DNA of 64,000 nucleotides from JABMOV01 sp964344305 (GTDB lineage: Bacteria; Fidelibacterota; Marinisomatia; Marinisomatales; JABMOV01): contig CAYFMT010000013.1 of the NCBI GenBank assembly GCA_964344305.1, positions 1-64,000 on the forward strand. Direction: 5' to 3'. A program made the position numbers and the translations under genes. Position 1 is the stretch's first letter, and the number at the start of each line of letters is the position of its first letter. The notes beneath the pieces were generated by a model. That model made no database searches and was not told where the DNA came from. It saw nothing but the letters and a program-made list of their open reading frames with translations. This document shows positions 27,542-36,913 of the stretch, in pieces.

Positions 27542-28846
27542 ATGGCCAATCCCCATATTAAAAAGGCTGATCCTGAACTGTACGATATCATGTCTCGGGA
27601 AATTGATCGCGAAGATCAAACTCTGGAGTTAATCGCATCTGAGAACTTTGTGAGTTATGCCGTCATGGAGACAGCCGGTGGCGTTATGACAAACAAATAT
27701 GCTGAAGGTTATCCGGGTAAGCGATATTATGGTGGATGTGAATTCGTGGATGCTGCCGAGGATTTGGCCAGGGATCGCGCCAAAGAATTGTTTGGTGCTG
27801 AATACGCCAATGTACAGCCTCATTCTGGTTCCCAGGCAAATATGGCTGCCTTAATGACATTTGCCAGTGTTGGCGATACAATCATGGGTCTGGATCTCGC
27901 ACACGGTGGACATCTTACACATGGTAGTCCTGTAAATTTTTCCGGTCAATTATATACTATTGTTTCCTACCAGGTTTCTGCAGACACGGGTCGTGTGGAT
28001 CTGGATGCTGTCCGAGATTTGGCAAAGAAATCCAAACCGAAAGTCATTATTTGTGGAGGAAGTGCATATCCACGGTTTATCGAATTCGAAGGATTTCGCA
28101 GTATTGCCGATGAAGTGGGTGCTTTTCTCATGGCGGATATTGCTCATCCTTCCGGGTTGGTGGCGACGGGACTACACCCATCACCCATGCCATATTGTGA
28201 TGTGGTGACCACTACAACGCACAAAACATTGCGCGGTCCAAGGGGCGGGATGATTATGATGGGGAAAGACAGAGAAAATCCCTGGGGGAAGGTTGCACCG
28301 AAATCAGGACGTGTGAAGCAAGTATCAGAATTGCTGGACTCAACTGTCATGCCCGGTATCCAGGGCGGACCCCTTATGCACATTATAGCAGCCAAAGCCG
28401 TGGCATTCGGTGAAGCATTGAAGCCGGAATTCAAAGAATACACTCAAAACATTGTCGACAATGCTCAGGCCATGGCAGAAGCATTTCTTGAAAGAGGGTA
28501 TACCCTGGTATCAGGCGGTACAGATACCCATGTCATATTGATCGATTTAACCAATAAGGATATTGCCGGTAAGCCTGCAGAAAAAGCCCTTGAAAGAGCC
28601 GGAATCACCGTCAATAAAAATATGGTTCCATTTGATAAACGGAGTCCGTTCATTACAAGCGGCATTCGTGTGGGTACCCCAGCGGTTACTACACGCGGCA
28701 TGGGAACAGACGAAATGAAAAACATCGTTCAATATATGGATGATGTTTTGATGAACCATGACGATGAATCAACGATCACTCGTGTAAAGAACCAGGTATC
28801 TAAACTTTGTGGTCGGTTTCCTCTGTATGATAAATTGCACGATTAA
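27542..28846 (+). CDS. glyA: Serine hydroxymethyltransferase
   Basis: A 434-residue PLP enzyme that interconverts serine and glycine while loading tetrahydrofolate with a one-carbon unit. The PLP lysine is K228 in TTTTHKTLRGPRGG. ELIASENFVS, NKYAEGYPGKRYYGGCE and NVQPHSGSQAN are conserved substrate and cofactor segments. It has a strong GGGAGGA Shine-Dalgarno. Length and motifs are canonical. The following TRAP operon begins 5 bases later, so the two may be co-transcribed. Confidence 0.97.
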   Translation: MANPHIKKADPELYDIMSREIDREDQTLELIASENFVSYAVMETAGGVMTNKYAEGYPGKRYYGGCEFVDAAEDLARDRAKELFGAEYANVQPHSGSQANMAALMTFASVGDTIMGLDLAHGGHLTHGSPVNFSGQLYTIVSYQVSADTGRVDLDAVRDLAKKSKPKVIICGGSAYPRFIEFEGFRSIADEVGAFLMADIAHPSGLVATGLHPSPMPYCDVVTTTTHKTLRGPRGGMIMMGKDRENPWGKVAPKSGRVKQVSELLDSTVMPGIQGGPLMHIIAAKAVAFGEALKPEFKEYTQNIVDNAQAMAEAFLERGYTLVSGGTDTHVILIDLTNKDIAGKPAEKALERAGITVNKNMVPFDKRSPFITSGIRVGTPAVTTRGMGTDEMKNIVQYMDDVLMNHDDESTITRVKNQVSKLCGRFPLYDKLHD

Positions 28847-28851
28847 TTGAT

Positions 28852-29763
28852 GTGAGAGTAAAAAGGATCACGCAATGGGGGATTTCCTTTTTAATTGTTT
28901 TAGCGGTTAGCTGCTCTCCATCAACTTACATTTCTAATAAAGTCGGCGAAACATTCAAGTATGCCGGCCTTTCATATCAATCTGAAAATGATCCTATCCT
29001 TGTTCGTGAAGCATTCCCATTTAACCTGAAGACCCTTGATATCTTACTGGCGTCTGATCCGGAAAATGCCACATTGCTTTCCACGGCGTCCGGTGCTTAT
29101 GCAATGTATGCATACGCATTTATCCTTGAAGATGCTGAACGGATTAGCGTCGAGGACTACACTGAAGGGAAAAAGCATTACAAGCGTGCCTTAAACCTAT
29201 TCCAGAGATCAAAAGAATACGGGATAAGATCCATGGAAGTTGCTTACCCGAAATTCAGGGACATGCTGGAAACAAGATTGTCACCGGAAGAAACCAGCTT
29301 TACTGAATCAGATGTAGAAACAATGTACTGGTTGGCGGCATCAATAGCAGGGATGATCTCTGCCGGTAGTGGAAAACCTGAGTACCTCATTGATCTACCA
29401 AAAGTTGGGTGGTTGTTTGATAATGCACTCCATGTTAATCCTGATTGGAATAATGGGGCGCTGTATACGGCCATGATTTCCTATTCCATGAGCAGGCCTG
29501 ATGCAGATTCTAACGCAGAACAAATAGCAAGATCGTATTATTCAAAAGCAATCAGCCTTTCCAGTGGGAACGATTGTAGCCCCTACCTGCGATTGGCGGA
29601 ATCCGTTTCCGTGACAAATCAGGACAGGGAAGAGTTTATTGAATTGCTGAACAAGACACTTGCCGTTGACGTGGATGCAAATCCTGGTATTCGTCTGGCC
29701 AACATCCTCGCGCAGGATAGAGCGACATGGCTATTAACACAAACTGAAGAACTATTCTATTAA
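28852..29763 (+). CDS. TatT-family TRAP transporter-associated lipoprotein
   Basis: A 303-residue lipoprotein with a GTG start and lipobox VSCS (Cys21 region), followed by an all-helical TPR-like fold. It matches the TatT family: SPSTYISNKVGETF at the N-terminus, NATLLSTASGAYAMYAYAF and a C-terminal NPGIRLANILAQDRATWLL. In Treponema the homologous T protein binds the solute-binding P protein of a TRAP transporter. Here it directly precedes dctP, which fits that arrangement. The ATG at 28850 is out of frame and hits an immediate stop. Confidence 0.85.
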   Translation: MRVKRITQWGISFLIVLAVSCSPSTYISNKVGETFKYAGLSYQSENDPILVREAFPFNLKTLDILLASDPENATLLSTASGAYAMYAYAFILEDAERISVEDYTEGKKHYKRALNLFQRSKEYGIRSMEVAYPKFRDMLETRLSPEETSFTESDVETMYWLAASIAGMISAGSGKPEYLIDLPKVGWLFDNALHVNPDWNNGALYTAMISYSMSRPDADSNAEQIARSYYSKAISLSSGNDCSPYLRLAESVSVTNQDREEFIELLNKTLAVDVDANPGIRLANILAQDRATWLLTQTEELFY

Positions 29764-29766
29764 ACC

Positions 29767-30759
29767 ATGAAAAACAAACTATTAATACTCATTCTTGTTA
29801 TTCTTCATACCGTCATTCTAGGGAAGCGGGTGGTCATAAAAATGGCCACACTGGCACCGGAAGGAACTGAATGGCATGGAATGCTCGTTGAAATGGGTCA
29901 ACGATGGAAAGAAGCAACAGATGGGGAAGTGATTTTAAGGATATATCCTAATGGCGTGGTAGGCGATGAGAGGGACATGATCCGAAAAATGCGAATAGGG
30001 CAAATCCAGGCTGCCGCCATAACAACAGAAGGGTTATCCGAACTGAATCCGGATGTAAACGCCTTTATTATCCCAACACTTTTCAATGATTACGATGATG
30101 TGGATTATATTCGTTCTGAAATTGGTCCGGATCTGGAAAAGGGGATTCAAGAAAATGGGTTCAAACTGCTCTACTGGGCTGATGTAGGCTGGGCTTACTG
30201 GTTTGGAACCAAGCCCATACGCACTCCGGAAGATTTGAAACCAATGAAGATTTTTACCTGGGCAGGGGATTTTAAAACCACTGAATTGTGGACCAGGGGT
30301 GGATTTCAATCGGTACCTCTGGCATCCATTGATGTTCTCTCCGGTCTCCAGACAGGATTAATCAGTGCCCTGGGCACGAACCCGCTTGTGGCATTATCCA
30401 TGCAGTGGTTTGGCGTGGCTAATCACATGAATGATCTGAAATGGGGGTTGTTGACTGCAGGGCTTGTGGTAGATGAGCGTGCCTGGAAAAAAATTAAACC
30501 AGAGCACCAAAAAGCCATTCTGGACATATCCCACGAAGTTGGGAAGGATCATCAGGCATTTAATCGTCATAAAGACCAGGAAGCCATCGATGTGATGATG
30601 GAGCATGGCCTTGTGGTACATCAACTGACTGATGAAGAAAAGGAACAATGGAAACAGCTGGTTAAAAAATGGTATCCAAAACTGCGGGGCAGTTATGTTC
30701 CTGAAGAAATTTTCGATCGTGTGACTCGCCTGATGAATGAACGGAATCCAGATAATTAA
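29767..30759 (+). CDS. dctP: TRAP transporter solute-binding protein (DctP family)
   Basis: A 330-residue periplasmic binding protein with a signal peptide and the DctP fold. IKMATLAPEGTEWH, YPNGVVGDERDMIRKMRIGQIQAAA, MKIFTWAGDFKT and QTGLISALGTNPL are diagnostic stretches. The carboxylate-binding Arg common in DctP proteins probably lies in the ELWTRGG region. The ligand cannot be read from sequence, though TatT-linked TRAP systems have been linked to hydrophobic ligands. It overlaps the permease start by 23 bases if the ATG at 30737 is used. Confidence 0.92.
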   Translation: MKNKLLILILVILHTVILGKRVVIKMATLAPEGTEWHGMLVEMGQRWKEATDGEVILRIYPNGVVGDERDMIRKMRIGQIQAAAITTEGLSELNPDVNAFIIPTLFNDYDDVDYIRSEIGPDLEKGIQENGFKLLYWADVGWAYWFGTKPIRTPEDLKPMKIFTWAGDFKTTELWTRGGFQSVPLASIDVLSGLQTGLISALGTNPLVALSMQWFGVANHMNDLKWGLLTAGLVVDERAWKKIKPEHQKAILDISHEVGKDHQAFNRHKDQEAIDVMMEHGLVVHQLTDEEKEQWKQLVKKWYPKLRGSYVPEEIFDRVTRLMNERNPDN

Positions 30760-32554
30760 AGACAACTTCTATTCGATGTTTAGAAAAGCAGAGGATGGGA
30801 TCACAATCCTGGTCTTTGTTTTTCTTGTATTTGTTCCCGCCTCCGAAACCATTGCAAGGGTTTTCGGCACATCTCTATTACCTGCTTCACCCGTTGTGGT
30901 ACAACACCTGACTTTATGGATTGGATTTGTTGGAGCTGTTCTGGCCACCAGAAAAGGGAAACTGCTTGCACTCACTACATCAACAATTTTCAAGCCCGGT
31001 GACGAATTCAAAGCAGGGATGTGGTTTGCCCAGGTTGTTTCAGTACTTGTAGTAGCCACACTGGCATACGGTGCAATAGAACTCGTGAGGGTTGAATATA
31101 CCTATCCGATAGAAATCGTTCCAAATCTGCCAAGGTGGATTGCTCAGCTAATCATGCCAATTGGGTTTATCGTCATAGCAATCCAAATGGCATTAATGAG
31201 CGGCAGAACATGGAAATACCCACTCTCATTCCTGCTGGTAGGAGTTATTTGGTATTTTGCCAACCAGCTGGATTTCCTTCATGACAGTTCACTATTTGTA
31301 TGGTTTGGATTTGCAGGGATAAGCATTGCGCTATTGTTCGGAGCACCAATTTTTGTTGGACTCGGTGGGTTGGCTGCTCTGTTTTTCTGGTTTGATTATG
31401 TTCCTATATCGGCGATTTCGGCTGAAACATACAGGATTGTGGTTTCACCATCACTTCCCACTATCCCATTATTTACACTGGCAGGGTACCTGTTGGCGCA
31501 TTCAAAGGCATCTGAGAGAATGATGCACGTGTTTCGAGCGGTGTTTGGTTGGATCCCAGGTGGAACGCCAATTATGGTGGTATTACTCAGTGGGTTTTTC
31601 ACAGCCTTAACGGGAGGATCGGGCGTAACCATTCTGGCACTGGGTGGCTTGTTGTATCCCATGCTGCGCAAAGAGGGCTATTCTGAGCTGTTTTCTATTG
31701 GGTTAATTACTGTTTCAGGTTCCGTTGGACTACTATTTCCACCAAGCCTTCCAGCAATTGTTTATGGGGTAACAGCCGGTGTGTCCGTACGGGATGTATT
31801 TATTGGTGGATTTGTTCCAGGGCTTTTCCTCCTGGTCTTTATTTCGGGTTGGGCGGTCTATCAGGAGAAGGCTCAGGGTATCAAGAGGGAACGATTCGAA
31901 TGGATTAACATTGGGAAGGCACTGGTAGCAGCAAAATGGGAAGCTATTATTCCCGGTCTCATCCTCCTTGGAATTTTTAGTGGGTTTACGACACTTGTGG
32001 AAACGGCTGCCCTGGCAGTGGTCTATATTCTTCTGGTAGAAATTTATATCTACCGTGACTTATCCTGGAAAAGCATCCCTGATATTGTCCTTGAGTGTGC
32101 ATCCTTGATTGGAGGAGTGTTGATTATCCTTGGGGTCGCTATGGGCTTGACAAGCTATCTGGTGGATGCGCAAATCCCGTATATCCTGTCGGAATGGGTC
32201 AAAACATTTTTTACGTCTAAATACGCATTTCTGCTTGCATTGAACATCATTCTTCTTGCTATTGGATGTTTGATGGATATTTTCTCTGCAATTATTGTTA
32301 TCGTCCCCCTGATTGCACCCCTTGGAGCACATTTTGGGATTCACCCTGTACATCTTGCTGTAATTTTCATCGCCAATCTTGAACTGGGCTTCCTGACACC
32401 ACCGGTGGGCATGAACCTGTTTTTATCCGCTTACCGATTTAACAAAACCATGCCGGAGTTGTACAAAGCGACTTGGCCGTTTTTTATTGTTCGATTCATT
32501 GCCGTTTTGTGTATCACCTATATCCCGTTTTTAACACTCTGGCTCATTAGATAA
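30737..32554 (+). CDS. Fused TRAP transporter permease (DctQ-DctM)
   Basis: A 605-residue integral membrane protein that joins the small DctQ subunit (about residues 1-165, four helices) to the large DctM subunit (about 175-605, about 12 helices). DctM features include LFGAPIFVGLGGLAALFFW, GGSGVTILALGGLLYPML, SGSVGLLFPPSLPAIVYGV and the closing NLELGFLTPPVGMNLFLSAYRF. It drives Na+-coupled uptake of the ligand delivered by DctP. The start is uncertain: the ATG at 30737 lies inside dctP, and the ATG at 30776 would avoid overlap. Neither has a clear Shine-Dalgarno. Confidence 0.92.
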   Translation: MNGIQIIKDNFYSMFRKAEDGITILVFVFLVFVPASETIARVFGTSLLPASPVVVQHLTLWIGFVGAVLATRKGKLLALTTSTIFKPGDEFKAGMWFAQVVSVLVVATLAYGAIELVRVEYTYPIEIVPNLPRWIAQLIMPIGFIVIAIQMALMSGRTWKYPLSFLLVGVIWYFANQLDFLHDSSLFVWFGFAGISIALLFGAPIFVGLGGLAALFFWFDYVPISAISAETYRIVVSPSLPTIPLFTLAGYLLAHSKASERMMHVFRAVFGWIPGGTPIMVVLLSGFFTALTGGSGVTILALGGLLYPMLRKEGYSELFSIGLITVSGSVGLLFPPSLPAIVYGVTAGVSVRDVFIGGFVPGLFLLVFISGWAVYQEKAQGIKRERFEWINIGKALVAAKWEAIIPGLILLGIFSGFTTLVETAALAVVYILLVEIYIYRDLSWKSIPDIVLECASLIGGVLIILGVAMGLTSYLVDAQIPYILSEWVKTFFTSKYAFLLALNIILLAIGCLMDIFSAIIVIVPLIAPLGAHFGIHPVHLAVIFIANLELGFLTPPVGMNLFLSAYRFNKTMPELYKATWPFFIVRFIAVLCITYIPFLTLWLIR

Positions 32555-32594
32555 TTCAATTTGGTGGGAACTATCACAGGTTGGGAATCATTCC

Positions 32595-32623
32595 TTGATA
32601 GAGCGACGAGCAGGAGATATATT
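32595..32623 (+). promoter_or_regulatory. Sigma70-like promoter upstream of the PorV-like gene
   Basis: TTGATA (32595-32600), a 17-base spacer, then TATATT (32618-32623). It lies in the 162-base gap after the TRAP operon and would give a leader of about 85 bases containing the hairpin at 32669-32687. Confidence 0.6.
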
Positions 32624-32668
32624 CGCCGGCTGATAATAAGGAGTAGTTAATAGATTAATGTTATCATC

Positions 32669-32687
32669 TGGGATTGTTGTTATCCCA
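32669..32687 (+). other. Hairpin in the 5-prime leader of the PorV-like gene
   Basis: TGGGAT (32669-32674) pairs with ATCCCA (32682-32687) around a 7-base TGTTGTT loop. It lies 29 bases before the start codon, so it could tune translation or message stability. Confidence 0.4.
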
Positions 32688-32716
32688 CACCATAGAAAAA
32701 ACATTGGAGAACGAAC

Positions 32717-34060
32717 ATGAAGCGAATTTCCATCATATTCGCACTACTACTTATTACGTCATCCTCGATAGTCTATCCGCAAAGCGAAGCAGGGGCCATC
32801 TTCCTCCTAATCGCTCCTGGAGCCCGCGCAGGTGGAATGGGGGAAGCCCAGGTAGCCCTGGCGGATGATGCCTATGCCAGTTACTGGAATCCAGCAGGAC
32901 TCGGTTTTCTGAAAGGATCCGAATTTGGATTTATGCACGTCAACTGGCTCCCTAATCTTGCCGATGATATTTACTACGAATTCTTTGCCGGAAGGCATCA
33001 TATTCCCATGCTGGGTACCGTTGGGGGACACGTTATTTTTCTGAACCTGGGAGAACAAAATCGAACGGATGAAGAAGGAAATAACCTCGGGACATTCACA
33101 AGTTACATGATGGCCGTTACCGGATCCTACAGCACATTACTATCGCAAAAGTCATCCCTGGGGATCAATGCAAAAGTCTCTTATCAGCATCTGGCAGAAA
33201 TTGGTGCCGGTGCAGAAAAAGGGAAAGGTACTTCCATCGACTTCGGATTTGATATTGGTTACTTGAACAAATCATTTCTTACGGACAGAATAACCCTCGG
33301 ACTGACTGTTTCCAATATAGGCCCTAAAGTGGATTTTATTGATCCTGCTCAGGGTGACCCCCAACCAACGAACCTGACACTGGGGTTGAATTATAAACTC
33401 ATCGATTCTGAATACAATAAATTGAGCATTGTTTATGATTTGAATAAAATGCTCGTTTCGGCCTATCCTGATATGGACTGGGATGGCGATTACCGTGTAG
33501 GTGGGTATGACAGTGACGGAAATTTCACACCAGAAGGTGAGTACAATGCCGATGGTCAGCTTGAAGTAACCCATAAGGATCCCATCTATCTCGCATTGTT
33601 TACATCATGGTTTAATGACTGGTTGCTTGGTGGTGATATCGACCTTGGTAATGGAGGCGATGGGGACCGCCAGATTGGTGGGTATAAATGGCAGGACTTG
33701 AATGGCGATGGTGAAAAAGATGACGATGAATGGGTTGCAACCGATGATATTGAACCCGGTGATGATGGATGGGGAGAATACAATGAATACGGTGAACTGG
33801 AAGTCGGTTCAGGTGATGCCCGTACCATCATGGACGAGATTGATAAACTTATTCACAACATAGGTTTTGAATACTGGTATTCAAGTTATTTTGCGATTCG
33901 AGGGGGATTGATTTATGATAAAACCGGCAAGATCACCAATCCGACGTTTGGGGTTGGTCTACGATTTGCAGATTATGGTTTTGACTTCGGATATATTTCC
34001 GGTGCACCGGGCCATCCATTGACCAATACAATGCGTTTTTCATTGAATTGGGTCTTTTAA
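32717..34060 (+). CDS. PorV/PorQ-family outer-membrane barrel with acidic loops
   Basis: A 447-residue outer-membrane protein. After a signal peptide, the family hallmark GARAGGMGEAQVALADD then YASYWNPAGLG is clear, as in PorV/PorQ and UPF0164 barrels. The end MRFSLNWVF has the terminal aromatic residue used for Bam-dependent insertion. Between about residues 252 and 368 a long acidic insertion carries repeated calcium-loop-like patterns (DMDWDGDYR, YDSDGNF, DLNGDGEKDDDE). In Bacteroidota, PorV is the T9SS shuttle. The next gene encodes a T9SS-tailed protein, but the PorV role itself is not proven. Confidence 0.85.
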   Translation: MKRISIIFALLLITSSSIVYPQSEAGAIFLLIAPGARAGGMGEAQVALADDAYASYWNPAGLGFLKGSEFGFMHVNWLPNLADDIYYEFFAGRHHIPMLGTVGGHVIFLNLGEQNRTDEEGNNLGTFTSYMMAVTGSYSTLLSQKSSLGINAKVSYQHLAEIGAGAEKGKGTSIDFGFDIGYLNKSFLTDRITLGLTVSNIGPKVDFIDPAQGDPQPTNLTLGLNYKLIDSEYNKLSIVYDLNKMLVSAYPDMDWDGDYRVGGYDSDGNFTPEGEYNADGQLEVTHKDPIYLALFTSWFNDWLLGGDIDLGNGGDGDRQIGGYKWQDLNGDGEKDDDEWVATDDIEPGDDGWGEYNEYGELEVGSGDARTIMDEIDKLIHNIGFEYWYSSYFAIRGGLIYDKTGKITNPTFGVGLRFADYGFDFGYISGAPGHPLTNTMRFSLNWVF

Positions 34061-34086
34061 TTCCTACTGTATAAACGAATCATCAC

Positions 34087-36903
34087 ATGAATATCGTGAG
34101 GCGATACATAGCTGTCATCCTCCTGGGTAGTGTTTCATTTATCTATGCTGATATAAAAGGGGATATCCGAATAGGAGCTATTCGCGTTGAGTTTCAGGTG
34201 GATGATTCTCCTGGTACCAGCGGTAACGGGACATTTTTAACATCCAATGACACAATATTTTGTGGAAAATACACTATCGATCCACCACCACATAATCGAG
34301 ACTATTTCCTGGCTCAGCTTCACGCCATTGATAATTATTATACTCGAGTTTCACATGGCCAACTGACCGTGGACATCGTGCAATCGAATGTATTTCCTTC
34401 AGGTTCTATGGATACGTATGTACTCCCGAATACCATGGATTATTACCAGCCTTATGGTGAAGAGGATATCCATGAAGAACGTATCACTCACCTTTTTAAA
34501 GATGCAGTCCAGATTGCTTTTGACACCGATGGAATAGATTTTTCCCAGTTTGACCTGATTGTGGTATTCCACGCAGGAGTTGGACAGGATTTTGCACTTC
34601 CATTTCTGGACCCCACACCTGAAGATATCCCCTCCACATTTGTAGATAATGACATGATCCAAACACACCTTGGGGTTCCAGCCATTTCGCTCGGACAATC
34701 AAGTATCGCCAAGGGAATCATTCTACCTGAGACACAAAATCATCTATTGTTTGATGATCTGGAATCATCTTTTGGCACGGACTTTTCTTCCTGTGATTAT
34801 CAGTTTGGATTGACCGGTACATTTGCTCTCATGATGGGATTTGCCCTGGGTTTACCCCCTCTCTGGGATATTGAATCTGGAGAAAGCGGGATTGGTGTAT
34901 TTGGTCTCATGGATCAGGGATCCAATAATGGACGTGGCATGGTACCGGCTCCTCCTGATGCATGGACTCGGTATTTTGCCGGGTGGGAGACACCTGAGAT
35001 TGATTCTTTGGGTGAAACCGTTCATATTGTGCGTAGAGATTCAGGGAATTCACATCTAGTCAATGTGGATGGGGATGAATACTATCTGATAGAGAACCGA
35101 ATCAATCATTTTCGCCCTGGTGTTTCCATCGATTCCCTTCGCTATCGAATTTGGGAAGAGACAGATGAATACCCGGCATATGTAAAAGTGTTATTCGACT
35201 CTGTAAATATTGAATTCGATTCCACCGGTGTTGTGACGAACATTCCAGGATACGATATTGGTTTACCAAATTCAGGTTTACTCATCTGGCATATTGATGA
35301 AAACATTATCCAGGGTGGGATTGAAGACTACAAGATAAATGCCAATCCATCCAACCGTGGTGTAGATCTTGTAGAAGCTGATGGTGCAAAAGATATTGGA
35401 TTTCCATCCATCTTTCCATTTAACGACCCTTCTGCAGGGTATTTTGCAGACATGTGGTATAAGGGTAATGGCGAGTATGTTCGGTTCAATCCTGATAAGA
35501 AAGGGGACTACCCGGAATTTGGTCCCTATACAATTCCAAATACGCAAAATAATGAAGGATCAGCCACTTATATTCGTATTGATTCAATCAGTACAGCGTC
35601 AGATACCATGTTTTATGTTGTGAGGAATGCTTTTATTCCACCGGGTTTTCCCGTGGATTCAAAAGTCATTGAATTTCAAACGGATATCGATTCCGATGGA
35701 AATATAGACTTTCTGGTGGTAGAAGGTGACCTGACTATTACTGATGATCCACTAAAGGCTGGTCAGGCGTTTCATCAATTTTCATCAATTACTTTTGATG
35801 TTGTACTTACGGGGTTGTCACAAATCCATAAGTCAATTGGTATTGTTGAAACCATCATGGATTCTCTTCGCATGTCCGTGTATTCATTTCCTGGAGGTAC
35901 CCCGGTACTTGATTGGAATAAGACCATTAAGGATCCGGGATTGATTTCTATTTCTGGATCAAATAATGATCCTTTTATCGTGGTTTATACTGAGAATGAG
36001 AAGATCACCTGCGATGGTTCATCAATAGAAATAGAGGCATTTAATGGTTACAAAACGATTCAATCCACAGTGACCATTGAAAATTCGGATGTTCATAATA
36101 CAGCGTCCATTGATAACACAGGAAAGCTAAGTATTAATGGCAATGATGTTGAAAGTACGGCTCAGTTCAAGAATGTGGCAGCAGTTGACCTGGATTTGGA
36201 TCGTGATATAGAGTTTGTCGCGATCACATATGATAACAAACTATATGGGTTTCATGAGAATGGGACTTTTGTCGCTGGTTTTCCTGAGAGTATCGAAAAT
36301 GCTGAAACATTTCTTCTCGGGAATTTAATAGGGGATGAGCATCCAGAAATAGTGGTACAAAATAGTGATTTCGATTTAATTGTTTATAACTGGAAAGGTG
36401 AACTCCAGTACTTCCTGGGAAATCCTGAAAATTCACCACTGATACAATTGGGTGTTTACAAGGAAAAACATGCAATATGGACGTCTGATGCTGTTTGGAT
36501 ATTTGACGCTCTGGATGAATCAACACTTCAAAACTCCTGGTCATTTTCAGGACAAAATCCGGGAAGAACCAATAAACTGGTTCTGACATTTGATACATCC
36601 ATCGCATCGGGTGAATCATTGATGGATAAAAGTCGAACATATGCCTATCCAAACCCATCGGAAAATGGAGCTGTCAAAATTCGAGTTGAAAATGGAATAG
36701 CAGATCACCTGTCTTGTGAAATATTTGATATTGCCGGGTATTTTGTTAAAAAGCTCACCATGGAAAACCCTGTGGTACATGAACCAAATGAAATTCTGTG
36801 GAATGTAGAAGGCATGGAGCCGGGCATTTATTTTGCAAAAGTGACAGCCACAAATGGAAGCAAGTCAGATTCCAAAATTTTGCGTATTGGAATTATCGAA
36901 TAG
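34087..36903 (+). CDS. M6-like peptidase homologue lacking catalytic residues, T9SS tail
   Basis: A 938-residue exported protein. The N-terminal part follows the M6 (immune inhibitor A) metalloprotease layout: IRVEFQ near the start, FDLIVVFHAGVGQD, then a region aligning with the zinc motif, then LPPLWD, GIGVFGLMDQG and DAWTRYFAGW. Where M6 enzymes have HEFGH the protein reads LMMGF (residues 248-252), so both zinc His and the catalytic Glu are lost. A beta-rich middle carries FG-GAP-like repeats (VDLDLDRDIEFVAI). The last 90 residues form a T9SS type A sorting domain (YPNPSENGAVKI, then GIYFAKVTATNG). Probably a cell-surface binding protein. Confidence 0.85.
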   Translation: MNIVRRYIAVILLGSVSFIYADIKGDIRIGAIRVEFQVDDSPGTSGNGTFLTSNDTIFCGKYTIDPPPHNRDYFLAQLHAIDNYYTRVSHGQLTVDIVQSNVFPSGSMDTYVLPNTMDYYQPYGEEDIHEERITHLFKDAVQIAFDTDGIDFSQFDLIVVFHAGVGQDFALPFLDPTPEDIPSTFVDNDMIQTHLGVPAISLGQSSIAKGIILPETQNHLLFDDLESSFGTDFSSCDYQFGLTGTFALMMGFALGLPPLWDIESGESGIGVFGLMDQGSNNGRGMVPAPPDAWTRYFAGWETPEIDSLGETVHIVRRDSGNSHLVNVDGDEYYLIENRINHFRPGVSIDSLRYRIWEETDEYPAYVKVLFDSVNIEFDSTGVVTNIPGYDIGLPNSGLLIWHIDENIIQGGIEDYKINANPSNRGVDLVEADGAKDIGFPSIFPFNDPSAGYFADMWYKGNGEYVRFNPDKKGDYPEFGPYTIPNTQNNEGSATYIRIDSISTASDTMFYVVRNAFIPPGFPVDSKVIEFQTDIDSDGNIDFLVVEGDLTITDDPLKAGQAFHQFSSITFDVVLTGLSQIHKSIGIVETIMDSLRMSVYSFPGGTPVLDWNKTIKDPGLISISGSNNDPFIVVYTENEKITCDGSSIEIEAFNGYKTIQSTVTIENSDVHNTASIDNTGKLSINGNDVESTAQFKNVAAVDLDLDRDIEFVAITYDNKLYGFHENGTFVAGFPESIENAETFLLGNLIGDEHPEIVVQNSDFDLIVYNWKGELQYFLGNPENSPLIQLGVYKEKHAIWTSDAVWIFDALDESTLQNSWSFSGQNPGRTNKLVLTFDTSIASGESLMDKSRTYAYPNPSENGAVKIRVENGIADHLSCEIFDIAGYFVKKLTMENPVVHEPNEILWNVEGMEPGIYFAKVTATNGSKSDSKILRIGIIE

Positions 36904-36913
36904 CCATTACACC

